From NCBI RefSeq assembly GCF_030161415.1, contig NZ_BSSU01000006.1:124001-188000 (forward strand): 64,000 nucleotides of DNA. Reading direction: 5' to 3'. Each line of letters opens with the position of its first letter. The stretch's first letter is position 1. Below, one piece after another: positions 9,435-16,835 of the stretch. Under the pieces are notes generated by a model that was not told where the DNA came from, searched no databases, and was given only the letters and a program-made list of their open reading frames with translations. A program made the translations under genes and the position numbers. Origin of the DNA: Thalassotalea eurytherma (lineage in GTDB: Bacteria > Pseudomonadota > Gammaproteobacteria > Enterobacterales > Alteromonadaceae).

Positions 9435-9818
9435 TTAAGCAGAAATCGGTGGACGATATAGGCTTGAAAGAGATTGGTTAATCGCTAGATTGTTATCCAA
9501 TGGGATAACACGCTGTGAAAGAATGTTTGTGTGATGAAGCTTACCGGTCATTAACACTGAAAAAGAACTGCATGTATTAGCCGGACAGAAGCAGTCATCT
9601 TGACAACACTGTTCATGTTCCATCACTTCGATATTCATATGTTCGTGATTGGCATGGCTATCATCACTATTTGTTGACATGTGATGTTGATGCGCATCAA
9701 CGGACGTGCTTGTAACCATGGTGTTTTGCATATCTTGGCATTTCATCGACGCAATCGCATAACTCTGCCCTATTTGAGCAAAGATTAGTACAACGAAAAG
9801 TAAGATATGTTTAAACAA
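9435..9818 (-). CDS. Exported His/Cys-rich small protein heading the Cus operon
   Basis: I place the start at a TTG (9818-9816). This gives 127 aa with a clean signal peptide (FKHILLFVVLIFAQIGQSYA). The frame is open up to an ATG at 9980, but a good promoter (9850-9878) lies inside that extension, so the longer form is unlikely. The mature part is rich in likely metal ligands: HQHH, HANHEH, HEQCCQDDCFCPANTC and several Met. It looks like the small exported metal-binding proteins (CopL/DUF2946-like) found ahead of copper efflux genes, but I cannot name a family with certainty. Gap to the channel gene is 107 bp, same strand. Inference: periplasmic copper buffering or sensing. Confidence 0.65.
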   Translation of the reverse strand: MFKHILLFVVLIFAQIGQSYAIASMKCQDMQNTMVTSTSVDAHQHHMSTNSDDSHANHEHMNIEVMEHEQCCQDDCFCPANTCSSFSVLMTGKLHHTNILSQRVIPLDNNLAINQSLSSLYRPPISA

Positions 9819-9849
9819 CGTAAGTCCAAAGCAAAAGCTAATTGGTTTA

Positions 9850-9878
9850 ATTCTAGAGTTAACAAGATTGTATGTAAA
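9850..9878 (-). promoter_or_regulatory. Sigma-70-type promoter for the Cus operon
   Basis: On the minus strand: -35 TTTACA (9878-9873), 17 bp spacer, -10 TAGAAT (9855-9850). The predicted start of transcription is about 25 nt before the TTG at 9818. The 17 bp spacer is normal, unlike the 19 bp spacer of CueR-controlled promoters. Confidence 0.6.
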
Positions 9879-10196
9879 GAGTTTGTCTATTAATACAATG
9901 AGGTAGGTAGCAGAAATTGGAATAAAAAATACAGCATGGGTAAACAATTGATTGCTTTTGGGAGTAGTTAACCTAGTCAATCAAGATGACAGCTAACTTT
10001 TCCCCTTGAAAAAACGTCTGTTGTTGATTGTGTAGCATCACATCAAAGCGTAATTGCCAGTTTGAAGCATTTGGAGCTTGATATATGATTATAAAATGCG
10101 TGTTATTTCATAGCTACTAATAAGAACAGTAAAGCTGAATGAGTTATGGGGTAAATTCATACCCCATCAAGCATTTGAATTTGGCAACTCAAGTCT

Positions 10197-10421
10197 TTAC
10201 CACGATTGTGCTTTCTCATCAAAATATTCATTGGTATACAGTGCAAAGTAACCTAATGTACTAAGCACAAAATACATAGCTAACACGACAAACATGACCT
10301 GAAAGATTATTATGCCTGAGTTCATTACAGAGTTTCCTGCTAATAAACTAAACAATATAGCTAACGGCAAACAGACTAATGCACGAAATAGGTTTTCATT
10401 TTCGACTTTTACATTCCCCAT
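10197..10421 (-). CDS. Small membrane protein of unknown function
   Basis: With the start at 10421 the protein has 74 residues; an AAGGAAG element 6-7 nt upstream supports this ATG over the one at 10484. Two hydrophobic stretches (about 11-27 and 33-56) predict two membrane helices, with a short acidic/aromatic C-terminus (YTNEYFDEKAQSW). I do not recognise the family. It is isolated between the copper operon and rhlE, about 200 bp from each. Confidence 0.55.
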   Translation of the reverse strand: MGNVKVENENLFRALVCLPLAILFSLLAGNSVMNSGIIIFQVMFVVLAMYFVLSTLGYFALYTNEYFDEKAQSW

Positions 10422-10643
10422 AAAACGCTTCCTTTTGGTAAGTATTCTCATTATTTTTATAGCTTTTTTATAAATAATAACCACTTAAGTTCGTGGTTAC
10501 TATTCAACCACTATTGACTATTTCAACGAAAAACGGAAGTGTTTTTTAAGCTTATGACATACGATAAACCGAAATAAGTGGCTTATAATTTGTTCAACAT
10601 TATATTATTTGACGGGGTTTAACTAAGCGGTAAATACTTCAAA

Positions 10644-10681
10644 GGCCGCTTTACTGAAAAATTTACAGTAAATAAGCGACC
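10644..10681 (-). terminator. Hairpin downstream of rhlE
   Basis: Two-part stem: GGTCGC with GCGGCC (one G-T pair) and TTTACTG with CAGTAAA, separated by a 3-base bulge. Only a short T tract follows on the minus strand, so termination is likely but not certain. Confidence 0.5.
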
Positions 10682-10701
10682 TAGCTATGGTTTATGTGTA
10701 C

Positions 10702-11883
10702 TTATCTTTTGTTTTTGGGTACGTAGTTTAAGATAGAAACAGGTACTGTTTTCTTAACGGGAAACTCTTCAAATGCCTTACGACTAATGATATGGTTCAG
10801 GCGACTTTCAATTGCACATAATTCGCGAAAGTTATCTTTTGATACCAATGACACAGCTTCACCTGAAGCACCTGCTCGGCCTGTTCGACCAATACGGTGA
10901 ATGTACTCATCAGCCTTAGCGGGTAAATCATAATTGACAACACGCTCAAGATCATCGATATCAAGCCCTCTAGCAGCGATACCTGTTGATACTAAGTAAT
11001 TAATTTTACCCGTTTTAAAATCTGCTAAAATTTGCTCACGAATGGCCTGTGTTCGGCCACCATGAATGGATTCAGCAATAATACCTCGCTTGGCTAGCTG
11101 ACTCACTAACTTAGCCGCACCCTGCTTTGTCTCGATAAAAATCAAAGCTTGCTGCCAATCAAACGTTTTGATCAAATAGCTCAACAACGCAGACTTATTG
11201 CTTTTATCAACGGTAACTAGCCATTGATCAATATTTGGCGTTGATTGGTCATTATTACTTGCTGTTATTTCTTTAGCATCTTGCAATGTCCGTTTAGCTA
11301 AACGTTGCACATCTTCAGAAATTGTCGCTGAAAACAGGAGGTTTTGACGATCCTTAGGCAAGCGATCAATGATTTTATTGATATCATCAATGAAACCCAT
11401 ATCTAGCATTCGATCGGCTTCGTCTAGTACTAAGGTTTTTAACTCATCAAAATGTATAGCACGTTGATGGGCTAAATCGAGCAATCTTCCAGGGGTAGCT
11501 ACAAGCATATCTACACCCCAAATTAATGCTTGTTTTTGTTGCTCAGCATCAACACCACCGTACATTGCCAATGAGGTAATGTTTAAATACTTACTGTATT
11601 GCTCAATACTTGCTGCAACTTGTACTGCGAGCTCGCGCGTCGGGACAAGTACCAATGATTGAATACGTTTACTGCGTAACTTCTTGTCGTTATTTAGTTT
11701 CTCTAATAAAGGTAAAACAAAGCTTGCTGTTTTACCTGTCCCCGTTTGTGCCGCTGCAATTAAATCTTTACCCAACATCACAACGGGTATTGCTTTAGCT
11801 TGTATTGGTGTTGGTGTGCTATACCCTATTTCGTCAAGCGCTTTTAAAATTGGCTCAGACAAACCTAGATTAGAGAACGACAT
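10702..11883 (-). CDS. rhlE: DEAD-box RNA helicase, RhlE type
   Basis: A 393-residue RNA-dependent ATPase. Motifs in order: Q motif (PTPIQ, 24-28), motif I AQTGTGKT (45-52), PTRELA (81-86), TPGRL (130-134), DEAD (154-157), SAT (185-187), and HRIGRTGRAG near 332. The opening MSFSNLGLSEPILKAL is typical of RhlE rather than SrmB, DbpA or CsdA. The basic C-terminal extension of E. coli RhlE (about 450 aa) is mostly absent; the protein stops soon after the helicase core. Role in the family: RNA unwinding in ribosome assembly and decay. The subfamily call is by similarity of the first 60 residues. Confidence 0.88.
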   Translation of the reverse strand: MSFSNLGLSEPILKALDEIGYSTPTPIQAKAIPVVMLGKDLIAAAQTGTGKTASFVLPLLEKLNNDKKLRSKRIQSLVLVPTRELAVQVAASIEQYSKYLNITSLAMYGGVDAEQQKQALIWGVDMLVATPGRLLDLAHQRAIHFDELKTLVLDEADRMLDMGFIDDINKIIDRLPKDRQNLLFSATISEDVQRLAKRTLQDAKEITASNNDQSTPNIDQWLVTVDKSNKSALLSYLIKTFDWQQALIFIETKQGAAKLVSQLAKRGIIAESIHGGRTQAIREQILADFKTGKINYLVSTGIAARGLDIDDLERVVNYDLPAKADEYIHRIGRTGRAGASGEAVSLVSKDNFRELCAIESRLNHIISRKAFEEFPVKKTVPVSILNYVPKNKR

Positions 11884-11941
11884 ACAGATACCTTAAAATT
11901 CTAATTTAATGACGATAGAGAACACAGGCTAAACAATAAAC

Positions 11942-13546
11942 TTATGCAACTTTAGTTTGAAGAACACTCTTTGCTAGGTATTCATCTAACGTACCATCAA
12001 AGTTAACCAGTTTATTCTCTTTAATATCGATAATGCGTGTTGCCAAACTAGAGACAAATTCACGGTCGTGACTGACAAATATCAACGTACCTTCAAATGC
12101 TTTCAACGCATTATTTAACGCGTCAATTGCTTCGATATCCATATGGTTTGTTGGTTCATCCATAATTAAGACATTGATATCTTGCATCATCAACATACCA
12201 AATAACAGACGGTTTTTTTCACCACCAGAACAGTTACGAGCACGCTTATTGGCATCATCTTCTGTGAACAATAAACGGCCTAACATGCCTCGCACGGTTA
12301 AATCGTTGTGGCAAGGCCTGCGCCATTGCGTCATCCAATCCATAATGGTTAAATCATTCTCAAAGAAATGACTGCTATCTTGTGGGCAATAGCCAACAGT
12401 CGCATTTTCTGACCACTTAACCACACCACCGATTGGTTGTAACTCACCCATTAGGCATCGTAAAAACGTTGTTTTACCGACACCATTTTCACCAATAATG
12501 GCTAGTTTAGCGCCAGCCTCAAGCAGTAAGTCACCTTTGTCAAAAAGTAGTTTACCGTCAAAACCATGAGACAAGCATTCAAGTTCTAACGCTTGTCGAT
12601 GCATTTTTTTACCCGGTGCAAACGAAATCTTTGGTGTTATTCTGCTCGAAGATTTAACTTCATCTAACTTAATTTTATCCATTTTCTTTGCACGTGAACT
12701 TGCTTGTTTCGCTTTAGATGCGTTAGCACCAAAACGGTTAACAAAATCTTGTAGCTCTTCAATCTCAGCTGCTTTTTTCGCGTTACCGGCTAAAAGTTGC
12801 TCTCGTAACAAGCTTGATTGCGCTAAGTAAAATTCATAGTTACCAGGATAAATGCGTAGCTCACCGTAATCGATGTCTGCCATATGAGTACAAACAGCAT
12901 TAAGAAAGTGCCTGTCATGAGAAATAATAATCATGGTGCATTTGCGCTTATTCAATTCACCTTCTAACCAACTAATCGTATGAATATCTAAATTGTTGGT
13001 CGGTTCATCAAGCAATAAAATGTCAGGATTGGCAAACAAGGCTTGTGCTAGTAAAACACGTAGTTTCCAGCCCGGTGCAACTTGTTGCATTAATCCGTAA
13101 TGCAATGACTCGTCGATACCGGCCTCTAATAAAATTTCGCCAGCACGACTTTCTGCACTATAACCATCCATTTCAGCAAATTGACTTTCTAAGTCGCCTA
13201 CTCGCATACCATCAGCTTCACTCATTTCCGCTTGCGCGTATATGGCGTCTCGTTCTTGTTTAACTTTCCATAACGCGACATCGCCCATGATCACGGTATC
13301 AATCACGCTAAATTGTTCAAATGCGAACTGATCTTGACTCAACACACCCACTTTATTGCCCGTGGTAATTGATACATTGCCAGACGTTGGGGCTAAGTCG
13401 CCGCTAAGGATTTTCATGAAGGTCGACTTACCACAACCATTAGCGCCAATTAAGCCGTAGCGATTGCCGTTGCCGAACTTTGCAGAAATGTTTTCAAATA
13501 ACGGCTCAGCGCCAAATTGCATGGTAATATTCGATGTTGTGATCAA
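11942..13546 (-). CDS. ybiT: ABC-F family ATPase, YbiT type
   Basis: A 534-residue soluble protein with two ABC ATPase domains and no membrane segments. First domain: Walker [10 protein letters not shown] (about 34-42) and [10 protein letters not shown]; second: GENGVGKTT, signature [13 protein letters not shown], and MDEPTNHMD. The linker is rich in Lys/Arg/Ala as in ABC-F proteins, which bind the ribosomal E site and influence translation. The first 250 residues follow E. coli YbiT almost position by position (for example [14 protein letters not shown]). Monocistronic by context. It shares no operon with rhlE, 58 bp downstream, though read-through is possible. Confidence 0.92.
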   Translation of the reverse strand: MITTSNITMQFGAEPLFENISAKFGNGNRYGLIGANGCGKSTFMKILSGDLAPTSGNVSITTGNKVGVLSQDQFAFEQFSVIDTVIMGDVALWKVKQERDAIYAQAEMSEADGMRVGDLESQFAEMDGYSAESRAGEILLEAGIDESLHYGLMQQVAPGWKLRVLLAQALFANPDILLLDEPTNNLDIHTISWLEGELNKRKCTMIIISHDRHFLNAVCTHMADIDYGELRIYPGNYEFYLAQSSLLREQLLAGNAKKAAEIEELQDFVNRFGANASKAKQASSRAKKMDKIKLDEVKSSSRITPKISFAPGKKMHRQALELECLSHGFDGKLLFDKGDLLLEAGAKLAIIGENGVGKTTFLRCLMGELQPIGGVVKWSENATVGYCPQDSSHFFENDLTIMDWMTQWRRPCHNDLTVRGMLGRLLFTEDDANKRARNCSGGEKNRLLFGMLMMQDINVLIMDEPTNHMDIEAIDALNNALKAFEGTLIFVSHDREFVSSLATRIIDIKENKLVNFDGTLDEYLAKSVLQTKVA

Positions 13547-13700
13547 AAGTTTGTCCTAGGTACGGTAACGAAAACTTAGCGCCAAATACTTGGGTGTTGA
13601 GATGCGTCTAAATAATAAAGGTGGCGAAGTATACAGCAATAAGGTGAACTGCCCTACCGTTACTTGACTATTAATCATGTTTTTGTCGACTAAATAGATA

Positions 13701-13725
13701 AAAAAGAGCACAGTGGCTCGTTTTT
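13701..13725. terminator. Weak hairpin with A and T flanks
   Basis: GAGC and GCTC arms flanked by A5 and T5. It could act in either direction, but the paired core is short. Confidence 0.3.
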
Positions 13726-13761
13726 AGAAAATTACAGCACAATTTATCGTTGATTACGGCG

Positions 13762-13837
13762 ATACCTTGTACCGATACTTAGTCATACAAAGCTCATCGA
13801 AAAAATCAGCAATGAACTAGGCTCTGGAACAAGGTAT
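13762..13837. repeat. Widely spaced 9-bp inverted repeat
   Basis: ATACCTTGT (13762-13770) and ACAAGGTAT (13829-13837) are exact reverse complements, 58 bp apart. The rest of 13547-13860 shows no gene. Meaning unknown. Confidence 0.4.
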
Positions 13838-13866
13838 TTAATGATTTCACCTATTAATTAGGATGC

Positions 13867-13908
13867 AAAAAGCCCAATTTTATGGGGGCACTTCAGAGTT
13901 AGGCTTTC
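13867..13908 (-). terminator. Decayed terminator-like hairpin, third of a series
   Basis: AAAGCC and GGCTTT arms with a long, mismatched loop. Its place after the third tRNA-Ser-like fragment repeats the pattern of the two intact terminators at 14054 and 14181. Confidence 0.35.
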
Positions 13909-13970
13909 TAAAAGGTGGGATTAACTTCAAGGATGAAGTTATGTAGTTTTCACATGGATGTGATAAAAAC

Positions 13971-14018
13971 CTAGAGATAGGGATTTGAAACCTGTATAAG
14001 GTGTTGACTACAAAGCCA
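13971..14018 (-). pseudogene. Badly decayed tRNA-Ser 3' fragment (copy 3)
   Basis: Minus strand reads TGGCTTTGTAG, then TTTCAAATCCCTATCTC, which matches the variable-arm start, T loop and acceptor of the intact tRNA-Ser at 14218-14308 with several changes. No CCA end, no 5' half. Confidence 0.55.
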
Positions 14019-14053
14019 TTTTCTAATGATAAATTTTAATACTCTGAATAGCA

Positions 14054-14083
14054 AAAAGCCCGAGTCTTTCGAATCGGGCTTTT
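14054..14083 (-). terminator. Terminator after tRNA-Ser copy 2
   Basis: AAAGCCCGA and TCGGGCTTT arms with T tracts on both sides. Stable in both directions; by position it belongs to the minus-strand tRNA unit. Confidence 0.7.
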
Positions 14084-14090
14084 CTAAATA

Positions 14091-14144
14091 TGGCGGTGAG
14101 ATAGGGATTTGAACCCTACTTAGAGGTACGGCGCTACAAACCCA
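14091..14144 (-). pseudogene. tRNA-Ser 3' half (copy 2), 5' half lost
   Basis: Minus strand has GTGGGTTTGTAGC, an altered variable arm, then AGGGTTCAAATCCCTATCTC and ACCGCCA, identical to the end of the intact gene including the CCA. The D arm and anticodon arm are not recognisable, so no functional tRNA can fold. Confidence 0.75.
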
Positions 14145-14180
14145 CAATTTCTTCTGTGTTATTAAAGGCATTAGAAACGA

Positions 14181-14209
14181 AAAAACCCGCTATAAAAATA
14201 GCGGGTTTC
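14181..14209 (-). terminator. Terminator of tRNA-Ser
   Basis: AAACCCGCTA (14183-14192) and TAGCGGGTTT (14199-14208) form a 10-bp stem followed on the minus strand by T6. It lies just downstream of the CCA end. Confidence 0.8.
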
Positions 14210-14217
14210 TCTTAATA

Positions 14218-14308
14218 TGGCGGTGAGATAGGGATTTGAACCCTAGATGGGCTACAAACCCATGCCGGTTTTCAAGACCGGTGCTTTCGACCACTCAGCC
14301 ATCTCACC
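14218..14308 (-). tRNA. tRNA-Ser (anticodon UGA)
   Basis: 91 nt including encoded CCA. The acceptor arms GGTGAGA and TCTCACC pair fully, discriminator base is G as in serine tRNAs, the anticodon loop is CTTGAAA (anticodon TGA), and there is the long variable arm typical of class II tRNAs. T arm AGGGTTCAAATCCCT is intact. Preceded by a good promoter and followed by its own terminator. Two degraded partial copies of the 3' half plus terminator lie downstream on the same strand. Confidence 0.97.
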
Positions 14309-14341
14309 AAATGCTTTAGCTGTCGCTAAAGAACGATGCGA

Positions 14342-14370
14342 ATATTAATGTCTCACATAGCTCTTGTAAA
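14342..14370 (-). promoter_or_regulatory. Promoter of tRNA-Ser
   Basis: -35 TTTACA (14370-14365), 17 bp spacer, -10 TAATAT (14347-14342). Transcription would begin about 25-30 nt before the mature tRNA 5' end. Confidence 0.65.
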
Positions 14371-14475
14371 GCCTTTATTTAATAAAAGTGTTCGTTTGCT
14401 ATTTTTTTAAACACTTTGTTGTTCAAACAACCAGTTATTAGGATTTGTTGTTAAATTTAGCGTACTAATGCACCG

Positions 14476-15357
14476 CTAAATCAAGCTTGGAGTAAGCTTC
14501 ATCCATATACTGAATGTCTCGTTAGCGCTCAGCTCTTCTGCACCTGTATCTTTGTTGCCTTGCGCATGTAAATTTATTGCATCAGTACAATGGCTCACTG
14601 GCTCGATACAAAAAAAGTTTTCACCTATTGGTGTAAATATCACGGCAAACTTGCAATTTTCACTGGCGGTTAATGAAATTTTTGTCGCAAGTTCTGGCAA
14701 AACAATATCGGCCTTTTTGGCAAACTGAGTAAAGCCGTTATCTAATACGACCTCGTTTACCAAAACGCCCTTTTGATTAATTCCTATTGGCGCATCTATA
14801 AGTTTGGTTGGCAGGCACTTATCATCTACCGCCCACATTTTATCAACATCAGCATACATCTTAGCTTTTGACGTTCTTACAAAGTAAGGATGAAAGCCCA
14901 ATCCTGCTGGCATCGTTCTCTTGTCAGTATTGGTGATTGATAATTCATGATGCAATCCATCATCATGTAAGGTAAAGCGTTGCTCAGTAATATAAGCAAA
15001 TGGCCACTCATTTGTTGTCATTTCAAATGAAATATGTAAAAACGTCTCTGTCGACTCAACTACCTGCCAGCTGTTCTGCCACCCCTGCCCGTGTATTGCA
15101 CTTGTTTCAGGGTGAAAATTCAAAGGTATGTTATATTTCTGGCCTTGCCAATCAAATGTCCCTTGCTTAATACGGTTTGAAAAGGGAACCAATGGAAAAT
15201 TTGACGCGTCTAACACACAGGTAGCTGTCTTAGCATCCCGTAAAATAGGTACTACGCCATTAGGGTGTGACAGCCAATTATAAGCGACAATGCTACCGCC
15301 TAACGATGGGTTGATCACGACTTCAAAATCGGAGTTACTTAGTGTTATCAATGACAT
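14476..15357 (-). CDS. Aldose 1-epimerase family protein
   Basis: A 293-residue galactose-mutarotase-fold protein. Seen: the HGQGW motif near 87-92 and GLGFHPYF near 161-168, which carry the two active-site histidines of the family, and the late CIEPVSHCTDA segment. The family interconverts alpha and beta anomers of aldoses; the substrate here cannot be told. Length is in the normal range. It follows the prp operon terminator, so it is probably transcribed on its own. Cytoplasmic, no signal peptide. Confidence 0.85.
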   Translation of the reverse strand: MSLITLSNSDFEVVINPSLGGSIVAYNWLSHPNGVVPILRDAKTATCVLDASNFPLVPFSNRIKQGTFDWQGQKYNIPLNFHPETSAIHGQGWQNSWQVVESTETFLHISFEMTTNEWPFAYITEQRFTLHDDGLHHELSITNTDKRTMPAGLGFHPYFVRTSKAKMYADVDKMWAVDDKCLPTKLIDAPIGINQKGVLVNEVVLDNGFTQFAKKADIVLPELATKISLTASENCKFAVIFTPIGENFFCIEPVSHCTDAINLHAQGNKDTGAEELSANETFSIWMKLTPSLI

Positions 15358-15409
15358 GACATTTAGAAAAGAATGTAAATTTATCGCATCATAACAAAGT
15401 TAAACAATA

Positions 15410-15442
15410 AAAAAACACCAAGGTTTTAACATAGGTGTTTTT
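15410..15442 (-). terminator. Terminator at the end of the prp operon
   Basis: AAAACACC and GGTGTTTT arms, loop of 14 nt, then T7 on the minus strand, about 40 bp after the prpF stop. Confidence 0.75.
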
Positions 15443-15485
15443 ATTTAGTTATGCCTCTCAATAGGCTAGTAAGTCGACCAACTAG

Positions 15486-16664
15486 CTAAAAACTATCACC
15501 AGGAATTCTTACTAAGCCTTCCATTAGGATCCGAGCACTTCGGCTCATAATCGCTTTTTCAACAACCCAGTTACCTGATTGTACGTTGGCTTTAGCGCCA
15601 ACTTTTAAGGTACCTGAAGGATGACCAAAAATCACAGATTCTCGCTCACCACCACCTGCAGCTAAATTCACTGTTGTGCCTGGAATTGCAGCCGCTGTGC
15701 CAATAGCAACGGCTGCGGTGCCCATCATGGCATGGTGCAATTTACCCATTGATAACGCGCGAACATTTAAATCTATGTCTGACTCATCAATAGCTTTGCC
15801 ACTTGATGCGCTATAACTGCCTGCTGGTGCAACAAATGCCACCTTAGGAGTATGTTGTCGATTTATGGCTTCTTCAATGTTATCAATCAAGCCCATAGCA
15901 ACCGCGCCATGTGCACGTATTGTTTCAAAAAATGCGAGTTTTTCGTCACTGTTATTAATATCATCTTGCAATTCAATACCCTGATACCCTATTTCTTGTG
16001 CATTCAAGAAAATTGTCGGGATACCTGCAGTGATCATCGTTGCCGTTAATTGACCAATACCCGGCACATCTAATGTATCGACAACATTGCCTGTTGGGAA
16101 CATTGCTTCTGATGGGTCAACCGGCGCAATAAACTCAACCGGTACTTCTGCCGCAGGAAATGTCACACCGTCAAGTTCAAAATCACCGGTTTCTTGCACT
16201 TCACCATTGGTAATTGGCACTTGAGCAATAATCGTTTTCTGTATGTTTTTCTGCCAAATTCTAACGGTACAGACGCCATTTTCAGGAATACGAGAAGAAT
16301 CTACTAATCCCGAATATATAGCAAATGACCCAACAGCTGCCGTTAGGTTACCGCAGTTTCCAGACCAATCAACAAAGGCTTTATCTATCGCGACTTGGCC
16401 AAACAAATAATCAACATCGTGATCTTGTTGCTCAGATTTGGCCAAGATTACCGTTTTACTGGTGCTCGACGTTGCTCCGCCCATACCATCAGTTTGTTTA
16501 CCATAAGGATCTGGCGAGCCAATTACACGTAACAACATGTTGTCGCGTGCTTCTCCGGCAACCTGACAAAGCTCTGGCAAGTCAGTTAGATTAAAAAATA
16601 CGCCCTTTGACGTACCACCGCGAATATAAGTCGCTGGTATTTTTACTTGAGGAACGTGAGCCAC
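15486..16664 (-). CDS. prpF: 2-methylaconitate cis-trans isomerase PrpF
   Basis: A 392-residue protein of the PrpF family (two diaminopimelate-epimerase-like halves). It isomerises the 2-methylaconitate produced by AcnD so that the methylcitrate cycle can go on; acnD and prpF always work as a pair. Signature stretches seen: YIRGGTSKGVFF (13-24), SPDPYGKQTDGMGGATSSTSK (51-71, abridged core PYGKQTDGMGG), and the glycine-rich LAAGGGERE near the C-terminus. Start is GTG at 16664 with a strong AGGAGAG site 5 nt upstream. Separated from acnD by 171 bp holding two hairpins, so its dose may differ from the rest of the operon. Confidence 0.95.
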   Translation of the reverse strand: MAHVPQVKIPATYIRGGTSKGVFFNLTDLPELCQVAGEARDNMLLRVIGSPDPYGKQTDGMGGATSSTSKTVILAKSEQQDHDVDYLFGQVAIDKAFVDWSGNCGNLTAAVGSFAIYSGLVDSSRIPENGVCTVRIWQKNIQKTIIAQVPITNGEVQETGDFELDGVTFPAAEVPVEFIAPVDPSEAMFPTGNVVDTLDVPGIGQLTATMITAGIPTIFLNAQEIGYQGIELQDDINNSDEKLAFFETIRAHGAVAMGLIDNIEEAINRQHTPKVAFVAPAGSYSASSGKAIDESDIDLNVRALSMGKLHHAMMGTAAVAIGTAAAIPGTTVNLAAGGGERESVIFGHPSGTLKVGAKANVQSGNWVVEKAIMSRSARILMEGLVRIPGDSF

Positions 16665-16683
16665 AGCTCTCTCCTTTTAAGCT

Positions 16684-16713
16684 TATAAAAATGGCACATC
16701 AGCTGTGCCATTT
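16684..16713 (-). terminator. Hairpin upstream of prpF, possible attenuator
   Basis: AAATGGCAC (16689-16697) and GTGCCATTT (16705-16713), 9 bp, loop of 7; on the minus strand a T-rich tract follows. It could reduce read-through from acnD into prpF. Confidence 0.5.
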
Positions 16714-16750
16714 ATAATTAAAATCATTAAGAATAGATTTTCATCATTTA

Positions 16751-16831
16751 GATTTTAGTTTGTTTTTCAGGCGGAAGCGCATAGTTGACGAACGTCAATG
16801 AGCACTTACAACAACGAAAAACGACTAAATC
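16751..16831. repeat. Long imperfect dyad between acnD and prpF
   Basis: Outer arms GATTTTAGT / ACTAAATC, next arms GTTTTTC (16762-16768) / GAAAAAC (16816-16822), and a perfect central TTGACG-AA-CGTCAA (16785-16798). About 80 bp in all. It looks like a dispersed palindromic element rather than a terminator, as no T tract follows. Confidence 0.5.
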
Positions 16832-16835
16832 ACAA

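Noticed and set aside
14091-14144. Attachment site of an integrated or excised island
   Set aside because: No integrase or cargo, only about 120 bp between copies, and the terminator is duplicated as well; tandem duplication explains it better.
13971-14171. Open frame of 66 codons on the minus strand
   Set aside because: It runs through the tRNA-Ser 3' fragment and its terminator; no ribosome site and no protein-like pattern.
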